DNA from: Branchinecta lynchi
Taxonomy: Eukaryota > Arthropoda > Branchiopoda > Anostraca > Branchinectidae
Direction of reading: 5' to 3'
NCBI GenBank assembly: GCA_023053575.1
Contig: JAKZAP010000009.1
Span: 18,953,869-19,017,868 of the forward strand
Length of the DNA: 64,000 nucleotides
The notes under the pieces are model-generated. The model saw only the letters and a list, made by a program, of their open reading frames with translations. It was not told where the DNA came from and did no database searches. Made by a program: the position numbers and the translations under genes. Every line of letters begins with the position of its first letter. Position 1 is the first letter of the stretch. This document shows, piece after piece, positions 33,010 through 44,379 of the stretch.

Positions 33010-34855
33010 TTGGCTATACTTGTCCGGCGGGAATATGGTCGTGACACTAATATGCCTGCAAAGTTTCATCATCTTGGTACATTTGGAACTATTCCTAAGT
33101 CTCGATCACCGGAATTCCGGGCAACAACCTCCAACTCCCCCACAGAGCTCCGATACGATCTGGCTCTCTCAATTATGTATTCAGACCTAATGCTTGTTCT
33201 CCCAACCAAGTTCAATCCCAATCCCACAACTTTAAGCGTTTCACAAGTTTTCAGGTGCCCTCCCTCCTCTCCCCGCCACAAGTATCGAATCTGATCCGGA
33301 CTTGACTTGGAACATCTGAGATGATAGCTCTTTCCACTTGCCAAGTTTCGTTCAAATCCGAGTAGCCGTTCAAAAGTCGTCCATGCCACTAGATTTCTGA
33401 TTCGCCCTCCTCCCCTCCCCCCATGATGGTGGGATCGGGTTATTCTCAAGTCAATCTTTTCGGATCCCTGACGCGCCTGCCAAGTTTCATCGTCCTAGCA
33501 CATCAGGAAGTACCGAACTCACTGGATCATTAGAAACCCGGACCCCCCCCCCTACCCCACCAACTCCCTCAGAGTGCCCGCTCCGGTCCGGCTATCTCAA
33601 TGACGTATCTAGGACTTGGGCTTGTTCTTCCCACCAAATTTCAGCCCGATCCTTCCACTCTAAGCGTTTCCGAAGATTTCCGGTTTACCCCAGACTCCTC
33701 CCAATGTCGCCAGATCCGTTCCGGATTTAAAATAGGACGTCTGAAACCCGAGGTCTTTCTTAACATTAAGTTTCGTTCAAATCCGGTCACCCGTTCAAAA
33801 GTTGCGCATGTGACTAGATTCCGGATTCCTCATTCCTACACTCCTCCACGATTGTCGTATTGGGGAAACGAGTCAATCTGTTCGGGTCCCTATCCGGTCC
33901 GGTTATGTCAATGACGTATCTACGACTTGTGCTTGATCTTCCCACAAAGTTTCGTCGCGATCTCTCCACTATAAGCGTGTTCCAAAATTTCAGGTTCCCC
34001 CCTCCAACTCCCCCAAATGTCATCAGATCCGTTCCGGATTTAAAATGGGGCGTCTGAGACACGAGTTTCTTCAAAATATCAAGTTTCATTAAAATCTGAT
34101 TACCCGTTCATAAGTTAAAAATACCCCAAATTTCTGGTTCCCCTCTACCTCCCCCAACGTCACCCGATCCGGTCCGGATTTAAAATGGGACGTCTGAGGC
34201 ACGAGATCTTTCTAAATATCAGGTTTCGTTTAAATCCGATCACCCGTTCAATAGCCGAGCTTGCCACTAGATTCTGGATTCCCCATTCCTTCACTCCCTA
34301 CGATGGTATGATCGGGGAAACTACAATCTCAAGTCAATCTTTTCGGGTCCCTGACAAGTCTATCAAATTTCATCGTCCTTAGCAAATATTAGAATGGGGC
34401 GTCTGAGACACGAGGTCTTTCTATATATCAAGTTTAATTAAGATCCGATCACCTGTTCGCAAGTTAAAAATACCTCACTTTTCCGGATTTCACCTCCCTA
34501 CACTCCCCTCTAGATGGTCGGATCGGAGAAACGACTATCAAGCCAATCTGTTCAGGTCCCTGACATGCCTGCCAGGTTTCATCGTCCTAGCACACCAGGA
34601 AGTATCGAACTCGCGAGATCACTAGAAATTTGGACCCCCCCCCCCCCGAACTCCCCCACAGTGAGCGGATCCGGTCCGGTTATGTCAATCATGTATCTAG
34701 GACCTTTGTCCTTTCCACCAAGTTTCATCCTGATCTCTCCACTCTAAGCGTTTCCCAAGATTTCCGATTCCCCCCTTCAACTCCCCCAATGTCCTGGATC
34801 CGATCCGGAAATAAAATGGGACGTCTGAGACACGAGGTCCTTCCAAGGAAAGAGA
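33010..34855 (+). repeat. family B array
   Basis: At least four partial units: the ggatttaaaatggg-cgtctgag block occurs at about 33724, 34039, 34183, 34393 and 34810, so unit lengths vary through internal deletions. C-runs and tccaactccccc blocks are frequent. Open frames in it shift between units and are not genes. Confidence 0.88.
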
Positions 34856-35040
34856 AGTATGCAGTCGGTCAGATTCCGCAACCCCCTCCCCGAACAACTC
34901 CCTGGATCGGTCCAAGCCAGATACTGAAATGCACTGAAACCATTTCAAGCGTGAAGTACCGCACGTCGTGTCCAGTCATTCACACTCTGTCACCAGTTAC
35001 TTGAACAATTAGCAAACTTTCACGTGTTTAGTCTTTTATT

Positions 35041-36865
35041 GTGTTGCGAGAGCAACAATTTGCTTTGTCCTCTTTTTTGGGTTTTTTTTTCTATGACTCC
35101 GATTTTATTTTATTCCTAGTAACTGGTAAGGGTCTAACCAGTGCGGTTTTTACGAAAAGTGTGGACCTTAGGCCGGATTGATGAATATGACATTGAATTT
35201 CAAAAGTTCAAAAGTTGAATTTTTTTGCACTTTCGGACCCCACGGGTCCGAAAGTGCTGCCATCTATTGTTTCTATCCATGTCTATTCGCGACTTCAGCT
35301 GAGTTTATCATTCGTTTTTAAAGAAATGGTATCAGATGTGCCTCTTAAACTTTAAAAGTTCTATCATTGCTAAAGAAACTAGAGCTTATCCTTTGCTCCT
35401 TTCTAAGTGGTGACGTTAGAAAGTTGGCCTACCGCAAAAAAAGGCAACTTTTGAACTAAGACAGGTAGAATTTGTTTTCGAGGGCAATGGATAGTCGTTG
35501 ATGAGCTGATCAAAGTATATGTCATCCATTTTTTGGTACAAAAACTCCTTCATGAAATACACCAGTTTGAAAGTTTCAAGGGCTTGACAACTTCAGTAGT
35601 AAGGTACACAATGAAACCAAAAATAGGCGATACCAACAGTCGACTGTTAGCTCATAATCATCTTCGGCAATGATGGGTTTCCAGCTTTTGCTAGTTGGTG
35701 TACCTGTCATTTGTTTCCGGTGTATTCGATGGTAAGAACAATTTGGTTCCCAATTGTAAGACATGCAAGGGACTTGTAAGTAATAATTGGCGGTTATGCT
35801 ATAATCATCTTCAGCGATGAGGGGTTTGTCATGATGAATACGATTGAAAAGGATAAGTTCAACTGACTGCAAAGTCAATTTAGTCCCTTTTTCCGACATT
35901 CGTTTGTTGTTCTTAAGGCAATCGATAGCCCTTGATGAGCTGAACAAAGTATATGTCATCCATTTTTTTGAACAAAAATCTTTCATGAGATAAACCAATT
36001 TGAAAGTTTCAAGGGATTGACAACTTCAGTAGTAAGGTAAACACTGAAACCAAAAATAGGTGATACCAGTTGTGAGACATGTAGGGGACTTGTACGCAAC
36101 AGTCGACTGTTAGCTCATAATCATCTTCGGCAATGAGGGGTTTCCAGCTTTTGCTAGTTGATGTACCTGTCATTTGTTTCCGGTGTATTCAATGGTAAGA
36201 ACAATTTGGTGCCCAATCGTCAGACATGCATGGGGCAATCATCTTCAGCGATGAGGGGTTTGCAACTTGTTCTAGCTGGTGTACCCATTATTTGTTTCCG
36301 GTGAAGTTGATGTCTATTACGGGAGAGGGACTTTTAAGTAGGAGTCGGTTCACGCGGGGCTAGAAATTTTTGCAAATTGGTGCACACTGTATTCGATTTC
36401 TTCAAATATGACGGTAAGAAAGTTTCTATCGATGGTCTATCACTGTAACCTAGGATTAATTCTTTAAGCAACGGGTACAAACGATAATGTAAATCAATGA
36501 GGTAGTTTCGTAATAATTAATAGTGTCATCTATGGTATTTTAATCCAGAAAAGTTACGGATAGCTTTATAATACCAACTAGATTATATAAGATATTGTTG
36601 CAAGTTTCCATCCGTCACGATGTCTACGATTGAAAAGGATAAAGTTCAAATGACTGCAAAGTCAATTTAGTTTCTTCTTCCGATATTGTTTTGTTGTTGT
36701 TGTTACAACGCTAAAAAATAGCTTTAGATCATGTCATTATTCTTTTTAGAACATACCGTATAAAAGCTTCGATAAGTTGACAACTTCAGCATTTAACCGA
36801 CAGCGAATAAACAAAACCAAAGTGTTGCTCTAGCAACACTTCACGTTGCCCAGGCAACCTAGTTC
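35041..36865 (-). repeat. family E element, minus orientation
   Basis: Both ends carry a GTGTTGC/GCAAC hairpin (35041-35056 and 36832-36849, the second perfect), and the right end continues CACTTCACGTTGCCCAGGCAAC as at 6512-6547 in inverse. The interior has a direct repeat of roughly 450 bp (35484-35735 and 35919-36200). On the minus strand a 140-codon frame (35576-35998) contains TGTPTSKSWKPIIAEDDYEL, which parallels GTPTSKSYKPPIAEN in the 6505-7690 copy. The peptide may be a relic of a coding region. No known domain. Confidence 0.65.
35227..35257. repeat. perfect 14-bp-stem hairpin, 3-base loop
   Basis: GCACTTTCGGACCC (35227-35240) pairs exactly with GGGTCCGAAAGTGC (35244-35257) around the loop CAC. 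Half of it is present at 32932-32945 in the inverted partner. Confidence 0.9.
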
Positions 36866-37869
36866 AGTTTATGTTTTGCCCGTGCGTTGTTTTCTTATTT
36901 TTTTCTCTTCTTGAAGTTTGTGTGCTCTTATAAATATTATTTACAGATTTGTGTGCTTATTTGTTTGCTTTTGCTGCCTGTTATTTGTTGTTTTGTGCGT
37001 TAATGTGCGCTACAGTTTTGTGTGCTTATTTGTAGCTGAATAGTTTGCAATTTTTCAATTAACCTTAAGCACTAATGGACTCATAACACAATGTGTATGT
37101 AACATCAACAGATAGCCTACTGTGTCATCGCATACCTGATGTAAGTGCGTAATGGTAATATAAAAACTTCTGTTTTGAAACTGACAGAAATGGAGGAATC
37201 ATTCCCAGGCTTTTCAGGAAAAAAAACAAAAACAGATACAAATCAAGATGGCTGGCAGAAAGTGCGTAGCCTACGGTACTTTCGACCAAAACACGATATA
37301 CAGTACTATACTATGGGCCAAAACACGATATAACACGAAAATTCTAGGAAGCTCAGCGCCAGTAACCGTTTCCCATTTAATAATATTTACGGGACACTCT
37401 CCCGAGATTCCCCGATATCGAAATGTATGAGTCCATAGTACTCCCTAACTATGGCTGATCAGTTTCCTGGGATGAGGTCATTGGAGTTATCCAAAAGCAG
37501 AGATGACATCACTGTTTACTAGTGTATCTATACAGCAGGATCCCCTCACGAAAACTGAACTCATCACTTCCCAATTTAGCACGTAAATTTTGTATGCACA
37601 AACTACTGATAAAGATAGACATAGTTAAATGTACATAGAAAGTCCTACTATCACTTTTTGGAACTGTCAGAACCTGTTCGCACTTGCTTTTTGAATAGTT
37701 TACATTTAAGGGTGGCCGAAGTGCAATGTGTAATATTTTGTGCAATGTCAGCGGTAAAGAGGGAGCATAGCCCATACGGAACAAAATAATAATCTTATCT
37801 TGTATATAAATTGCCGATTAACGCCCTCTTCGTAATCTATTGTACATGATTCATTAGGTAAAGAAGCTA
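36866..37869. other. no recognisable gene
   Basis: T-rich sequence with tgtgtgcttattt repeats near 36910-37040. It also contains a short stretch at 37340-37430 (acgaaaattctaggaagctc, then ttaataatatttacgggaca) that resembles the outer arm of the second palindrome (49900-49970). No supported ORF. Confidence 0.4.
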
Positions 37870-38260
37870 AAGAACAGGGGTCCTGTCGTTCCCGTTTTTA
37901 GTACTTGTTCCTACTGAAACAAGGGCGCTGCATGCTTGCGGCTAAGCGAAGAAACACGACTACTAGAACATCGTGCACCGGAATAAAAGAACAGGGGCCC
38001 TGCCCCTCGTGCGAATGTGCACGGGAATGATTCAGAACTCGTACCAAATCAAACTACTAAAAAATGGAAAAACGGTGCAGCGTTCCCCCTTTCAGTAATG
38101 TTCTTCATGGTGCAGCTTTCCAGATTTTAGTACGCTGTTCCCGTTTTTAGTACGCCTTCCCGTTTTTAAATTTCCACATTTTAGAACGCTGTTCCCGTTT
38201 TTAGTACGCGTTCCTCCTGCACCGTGTCATTCCGTTCCGTTCCCGTTTTTAGTCGTTCCC
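37870..38260. repeat. foldback-like repeat with TTTTTAGTACG motifs
   Basis: The motif ttcccgtttttagtacg and variants recur at 37895, 38125, 38145, 38190 and 38245, along with a gtgca-cggt motif in both orientations. It resembles the iterated arms of the MULE-like foldback elements but I could not fix ends or a TSD. Confidence 0.5.
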
Positions 38261-38324
38261 CTGAATGAATTTGAAACTTTGCCAGAATGTTTGTATGGCA
38301 CTTGCAAGTGTCATACAGTTGTCG

Positions 38325-38770
38325 CAATGGCTGTCCGTCCTTTGGTCTACCGGATATTTGGCAGAAGTAAGGCAGGAACTTTCGATCAATTTCGTCGAAG
38401 TAGATATGACGTATAGGCGTAAACACACATGCTGAATCCATACCTGAACTTGGTTTTCTCAGATTACTAGCCTTTGGCATTAATCTGTTTCTGAATTTTA
38501 ATAGTAAAAACGTTCAAGGAGTCTAGATAGGACCGAATACACTGTAAACAAAAATCTTGCAGTATTTGCTACTGGAATTAATCTTGTCTTTATTGAGATA
38601 AGATTAACCCTAATTCGGATTAATATTATCCCAGTAGAGGTAAGTTTAATCCCAGTAGCAAATAATGCATCCTTGTTCGGAGAAACTTTGTACAGTGTAA
38701 TCTAAAAGACGCTATTGTCTGGATCAAATATTAATTTTTTGGGATCCCGTCGAAACCTTGATCTTGTTTA
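38325..38770 (-). repeat. family A fragment interrupted by a mariner MITE
   Basis: It is homologous to 31160-31520 in the same orientation. The match is broken at 38540-38697 by a Tc1/mariner-like MITE and resumes with gtctggatcaaatatta-tttttgggat. Confidence 0.75.
38540..38697. mobile_element. Tc1/mariner-like MITE, copy 2
   Basis: 158 bp, starts CACTGTAAAC and ends TTGTACAGTG, flanked by TA on both sides (38538-38539 and 38698-38699). It is inserted in family A, so the empty site can be read from 31480-31490. Confidence 0.92.
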
Positions 38771-39164
38771 TAAATAAATTAACTTTTCTGGGAAACGACA
38801 TGGTGGCTAAAGCAGGGGGATTAGCGTATAATGCGATTTTTTCACTTCTTAATTTTGCTTTGTTCGTGGATTTGCCTTAAAAATAATACGTCTCTGCCCG
38901 CACAATTGTGTAACATTTGCTCCTCCTTTTCTCGCATGCCTGTCACAATCTAGGACTGCAAGATTATGTCAGTTAATACTTTTGCAGTTACGGTAGCATT
39001 ATATAATTACAAAACTAACCAGTTTTATTGCACTACCCTCTACAAAGTGAAACTTAACTTTAATATGCTACAAACCCTATTTACGAACGGATCATTTATC
39101 CCTAATGAATGTATCATAAGAGGTCCTGAGCTCACGGCATGTACGAGGCTCGACCCCATGCTGT

Positions 39165-39740
39165 TTTGGGGGATCCCAGAACGTAGCGGCGGGATACCCA
39201 TAACATCGTAAGGTTTATCCGTCCGTCTTTTAGCACGATAACTCTCGAAGGGATTGAGATATTTTGTCCAAACTGAGAGGATCCTTCGCGCCAAAGTACA
39301 GGGCAACACGGGCTCCGTGCATTTAGGGGTGGGGGAGGGTTTTCAAATTAAGGGGCGAACAAAATATTTTCCAAAAGCTACAGGAATAGTCGATTTATGG
39401 GCTAATGAGACATGCTGAACCAGAGTATGCAAAATATATTTTCTCGCTGAACAAGTTCTTTACCCGGAATCGGTACAAAACCTGAAAATTTGCTAAAACT
39501 AAAAGTAGAAAGGGGTAAGAAGGCATGCCTACTTCGTTTCTGAACTTCTTTTTCTTGCGGGACAAGTAGTTCTCCCTGAATCCCGAAACAAGAAATTTAG
39601 CAGGAACTTTTAAAGCCCAATTAGATAGTCGATATAGGGTGAGGAGGAGAAATGCTGAGTCCAGATCTGAAACCAATTTTGTCGCCGGACAATTTTTTTA
39701 CCCGGAATCGGGCTAAACCGGACATTTTGAAAAAAAATAA
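39165..39740 (-). repeat. family A copy, minus orientation with head
   Basis: Head GGGGGATCCCAGAACGTA at 39168-39185, then gtccgtcttttagcacgataac, a gggtgggggagggttttcaa tract, and two to three 145-bp-type units (ctcgctgaacaagttct, gcgggacaagtagttct, gccggacaat). Confidence 0.85.
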
Positions 39741-39807
39741 AAGTTCATTGTTAATTAAAAAAGACTATTTTGATTGTTTATTGTCGGTAAGTCTCAACAT
39801 AACTCAA

Positions 39808-39953
39808 GAATACCGAGGAACGACAAAAGCATGCAGAATTTGATTTCTTCAGTGTTTTGCCCGACAAACGTTTGCAGGATTTTATTTCTTGCATATAAAA
39901 ACATCCGATGTGCCGACGAATCGACCGATGCCTGATAAAAAGCATAAGAAATA
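39808..39953 (+). repeat. 146-bp segment identical to 43712-43857
   Basis: From agaataccgaggaacgac through gcctgataaaaagcataaga, the bases match the interior of the hAT element (offset 3904) exactly as far as I can read. The flanks are unrelated. This is a recent copy of part of the hAT element. Confidence 0.9.
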
Positions 39954-40314
39954 TCATCAGCCCTTATAAGGCATCAGAATGTATATCGATAGGTTCTTGG
40001 TTCCTCTCAATCTCACCAGCTATCTTACTCTGCACGCGACTTGCCCGGAATACAGCTAAAACTTCTGAGGCGAAAAGATTTACAATGTGTCAGGACTTAT
40101 TATTTCAAATTTGTGATTCTCTCTTGTACCTTCCTCGACGTTATAGGACTTCCCGTATAACTGCAACTTTTTTGCCTTCTGATCCTTGTGCAAAGTTATC
40201 TTCAATTGCCCAGGGCCTTCACGTTTCTGCCCTTGGCCATTTCTCCGCATTACATCTAGGAAGAAGATTTTTTAGACCCAATCAGTCCGTTTCCCTTCTT
40301 TTTTTAAATGTTTG
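39954..40314. other. no recognisable gene
   Basis: This lies between the 146-bp duplicate and the LINE. The plus frame running through it to 40321 is the chance extension of a repeat frame. I see nothing else. Confidence 0.4.
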
Positions 40315-40330
40315 TTTTTAGATCTCGTGC

Positions 40331-42005
40331 CTTACCTTCCTTAGTTCCTCCTGCACCTCCAGAGGCGCTTAGGGCATCCAAGAAGAGTCGCCAGTCGTCT
40401 CTCATAAGGGCCGCCGCCCATACATATTCCCATTTGGGCTGGATAGACGCGTTGATGTTGTGATGATCCGACTGGTAGGTGCGGCGAAGAGTGTTCTTCG
40501 GTCGCCCTCTTCGTCTGGAACCCTCCGGATGCCACTGGAGTATAGCGTTGGGGAGTCTGGTGCTTCCCATCCTGATATTGTATGGCCCAGATACCTCCAG
40601 CGGCGGATCTTGATGACTTCAGTAATAAGGGGTTGCACTGTCAGCTGGCGATTCACCAGGCTTGCGACCCTTTCTGTCCAGTGTATGTTTAATATCCGCC
40701 TAAGGCAGGTGTTTTCAAAGGCTAGAAGACGTTTCTCCTGCTGCTGGCTTAGAGGCGTCTCGGACCCGTACAGAAGTACGAAGAGAACGTTGCTGTTGAA
40801 AAGTCTCAGCTTGAGTCTAAGGGAGTACTTCTTGCTCCTCCATATCTTCTTTAGCCGATTGAAGACACCGCTGGCCTGCCCAAGTCTTAGTTGAACCTCC
40901 CTTGCACAAGCTCCAGTATTTTCCAGTGTACTGCCGAGACATCGGAATTCAACGACCTTTTCGACTTGCTGGTCCCTACAGCGTATGTCTAGCGGAAATC
41001 CGCGGCTCGCCATACTCTTGATTTTGGGAATGTTTAATTTCAATCCGGACAGTTCAGCTGCTTCACTGGTGTTTGTGAGGAAGTCCTGGAGCTTCTGTTT
41101 GCAGGTCTCCATTAGGCTGATGTCATCGGCAAAGTCTATGTCTTTTTCTGCCATTCCCGATGTCAATGCCGTATCCTTCACATCTTCTTAGAACGTAGTC
41201 GATGATCAGGACGAACAGCAGCGGAGACAGAACGCACCCTTGCTTCATGCCCGTCATAATACGGAAATATCTAGTATTGCCGTCGCGGGTACGGACACAG
41301 CATCCCGTGTCTTCGTAGAAGGCTGCTATCAGGCTTACGAGTTTGTTCGGTATGCCATAGTACCGGAGCACTCTCTAGAGTGCAGCACGGTCGATGGAGT
41401 CAAAGGCTTTTTCGAAGTCTATGAAGATTAGATAGAGCTTTTTCCTCTATTCATTGCACTCTTCCAAATAAGATTCGCACATGAACGATTTGGGCGCCAT
41501 GCTGTTCTTCGCGGAGGTGTTTGTCGACTGCTGGCTGTATGCGGTTCAGCAGGAAGGTGGCCAGGAGCTTGCCAGGAATGGAGAGCAGACTGATCCCTCG
41601 CCAGTTGTCACACTTCGTGGAATCGCCCTTTTTAAAGATTCTGATTAGCGTACTCTTTGTCCACTGACGGGGTACCTATTCGGTTTCAAATATCAGGTTA
41701 AAAAGTTTCATCCAAACTGTTAGGCAGGCGGTCACAGACCACTTCAGCATCTCAGACGCGATACGGTCTTCTCCGGGCGACTTGCCGTTTTTTTAGCTTT
41801 TTTAGGGCACTAGTGAGTTTGGCTGAAGAGGGTGGGTCAGAGCTTACTGCTAGCCTGATGAAAGGCTCATCTGGAATATCCGGTTGTTCTGTTGGTGCCG
41901 GTCGACAAAGCAGGCTTTCAAACTGGGTTGCCCAAACTTCAACGATCTTTTCGGGTTCAGTGATTAGCCGGCCGCTCGGATCCCTTACAGGTCCGTCCTC
42001 GCAAG
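40331..42005 (-). pseudogene. LINE reverse transcriptase region
   Basis: On the minus strand the order of reverse-transcriptase motifs is complete: CDNWRGISLLSIPGKLLA (41625-41560 region), then FIDFEKAFDSID (about 41430-41395), GMKQGCVLSPLLF (41240-41205), and the catalytic FADDISLM (41130-41107). These are followed by the thumb-like FRCLGSTLENTGA and LRLFNSNVLFVLLYGSET, then the LRRILNIHW and RRRGRPKNTLRR tail typical of many animal LINEs. At least two frameshifts (near 41150 and 40560) and stops near 41440 and 41375 inactivate it. The last residues before 40315 read GGTKEGKARD. Confidence 0.92.
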
Positions 42006-42099
42006 CAGGGGCGTCACTAGCCTTTTACCTTTGGGAGGGGGACGTCCGGTTTGTGCCGACGGACTAAAAAATGTGCCGACAAAAAACGCCGTTGCCGCT

Positions 42100-42970
42100 T
42101 CGCGGCAACGGCGTACATTTCCCGCCAGCACAGAATAGAATCGGGGTAAAACTAACTGTAATGCATCAGTTGAGATTATTCCTTTGATGTAATTTCGTAT
42201 TTTAAGTTCACATATCTGGCTTTTCATTTTAGCCTTCGCTAAAAAGCGAAGCTTCCAACGACTGTACCAAGAACAAGTTAAACTAAGCGCCGTAGGCGAA
42301 ATTTTTTAAATCTGCCTTTTTTTTCCGGAAAAATTTAGCTATACCTACCATACAGTTCTAGCTGTTTCAGCGAATTTCAATCCTAAAACGCCAAGCTAAA
42401 TGAAACACTGTTCTTCTAAATAAAGAATACTACAAAATGCACCGCAGGCGAAATTTTGTGTGAACTAACTTTAACAACGCATCAAATGAGGTTATTCCTT
42501 TGGTATAATTTCGAATTTTAAAGTTCATATATTCGGCTTTTCATTATAACTTTCACTGGAAAGCGAAGCTTCCAACGACTGTACCAAGGCAAGTTAAACC
42601 AAGCGCCGCAGGCGCAACTTTTTTAATCTGTTTTTTTTTTTGCGGAAAATTCAGCTATAGTACCATACAATTTTCGGCTTTTAACGTTTTTCAAACCCCA
42701 AGAATTTCTATCCTAAAAGGAAAACTAAATGATACACCATTCTTCCAAATAGGGAATACTACAAAATGCGCCGCAGGCGAAATTTTGTGTAAAACTTACT
42801 GTAATGCATCAGTTGACATTGTTCCTTTGATGTAAATACATATATTTAATTTCACATATTCGGCTTTTCGTTTCAACTTTTGCTAAGAAACGAAGCTTCC
42901 AACGACTGTACCCAGAACAAGTTGAACTAAGCAACGCCGGCGAATTTTTTTTTTAATCTGTATTTTTCCG
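42100..42970 (+). repeat. ~330-bp tandem units inside the hAT element
   Basis: Blocks gcgccg(c/t)aggcgaaattt, tttgatgtaatttcgta, ttcggcttttcatt and gcgaagcttccaacgactgt recur three times with spacing near 330 bp, the last unit being shorter. Confidence 0.85.
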
Positions 42971-42979
42971 GAAAAATTT

Positions 42980-43870
42980 GCGACCGACAAATGTTTGCAG
43001 AATTTGATTTCTTACGTATAAAAGACCCGGTGTGCGGACAAGAACATCGACGCCCGACAAAAGCATTCACAATTCGATTTCTTCTGTGTTTTGCCCGACA
43101 AGATTGTAAAGAACTTTATTTTTTACGCGTATATAGAAGCCGATGTACCGACGAGACTTGAACTTTCGGCATGCGCCCGATAAAAAAGTTACACAATTTG
43201 ATTTTTTTTTTGTTTATTGTAAAAAAGAACCCGATGTGCCGACGAGAATACCGACGCCCGAGAAAACCATCGAGCATTTGATTTGTTCTGTGTTTTGCTC
43301 GACTAGACTGTACAGAACTTGATTCATACGTGTAAAAATAACCCCGTGTGCCAATGAAACTTAAACTTCCTGTGTGCGCCCGACAAAGTTTGCAAAATTT
43401 GATTTCTTACGTATAAGTAGAACCCGATTTGCCGACGAGTTGACCGACGCCCGACAAAAGCATAAAAAAATATTTCTTCTGGATTTCTTATGTATAAAAA
43501 GAACCCGATGTGCCGATGAACCGAGGCACGACAAAAGCCTGCAGAATTCGATTTCTCCAGTGCTTTGCCTGACAAATGTTTGCAGGATTTCATTTCTTGC
43601 GTATAAAAGAACCCGATGTGCCGACGAGTCGACCGACGCCCGACAAAAACTTAATTTGTTTTTATTTCTTCTGGATTCCTTCTGTGTAAAAAGAACCCGA
43701 TGTGCCGACGAGAATACCGAGGAACGACAAAAGCATGCAGAATTTGATTTCTTCAGTGTTTTGCCCGACAAACGTTTGCAGGATTTTATTTCTTGCATAT
43801 AAAAACATCCGATGTGCCGACGAATCGACCGATGCCTGATAAAAAGCATAAGAAATATTATTTTTTCTGT
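42980..43870 (+). repeat. short tandem units (gccgacga / cccgacaaa) inside the hAT element
   Basis: A motif pair repeats many times: aacccgatgtgccgacga, then cgacgcccgacaaaagc, then tttgatttctt-cgtataaaa. Spacing alternates between about 60 and 110 bp. One 146-bp stretch of it is duplicated at 39808-39953. Confidence 0.88.
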
Positions 43871-44009
43871 GTTTGCCGGCACTTCGCGCCGACAAACAAG
43901 TGAACTTTCGCCGGGCTTCGCCCGACGAAAGTACTTTCTCAGGTCCTTTAGGGGGGGGAGTCCCCCCCCCCCTTCCCCCCCTTCCCCCCCCCCCATAGTG
44001 ACGCCCCTG

Positions 44010-44332
44010 CTCGCAAGGCCACTTTCCGATGATCTTGTTCCTGGTTTTGTAGACAGCTATTGAGTCCCCTCTTTTTGATGCCTCTTCTGCCATCTGAGCT
44101 TTCATCTTTACAAAATGACGCTTGTCCCTGCGGGCGCTTTTCTTCACGAGTTTCTCCCGTTTCTTGTACTCGTGCTCAAGAAATAAGGCCTTCGCCTGAT
44201 TCGATGCCATCAATTGCTGCCTTATTTGCTGTCTCTCACTGTCTCGTCTGAGATCCATTGGTCTTTCGGTCTTTTCTTATAGCCGAGGGTCTCTTCGGCA
44301 GCTTCTTTATACGTTTCCTTGATGACCTCTCA
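44010..44332 (-). pseudogene. LINE linker region, between endonuclease and reverse transcriptase
   Basis: The minus frame reads KETYKEAAEETLGYKKRPKD-QWISDET, then a charged stretch with LFLEHEYKKREKLVKKSARR and KRHFVKMKAQMAEEASKRGD and AVYKTRNKIIGKW. The pattern 'lgykKRpkdqWIsdeT' followed by a long K/R/E helix is what lies between endonuclease and reverse transcriptase in such LINEs. It continues across the hAT element into 42005. Confidence 0.85.
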
Positions 44333-44379
44333 CTGTTTTATAAAAATCTTTTCTACCCACGATTCCACATTAGGCGATT

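Larger units (their letters stand above)
42006..44009. mobile_element. 2.0 kb non-autonomous hAT element, perfect 8-bp TSD
   Basis: It starts CAGGGGCGTCACTAGCC and ends CATAGTGACGCCCCTG. The 8-bp direct repeat CTCGCAAG flanks it exactly (41998-42005 and 44010-44017), and removing it restores the LINE frame. The left part holds about three diverged ~330-bp units, and the right part many ~60-110-bp units. No transposase is present. The long minus frame at 43361-43996 runs through the repeats and is not convincing as a protein. The terminal sequence ties it to the short hAT MITEs in this window. Confidence 0.95.

Noticed and set aside
43361..43996. 211-codon minus frame inside the hAT element
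   Set aside because: It runs through tandem DNA repeats and a poly-G/C end; its residues repeat with the DNA unit and no domain is visible.
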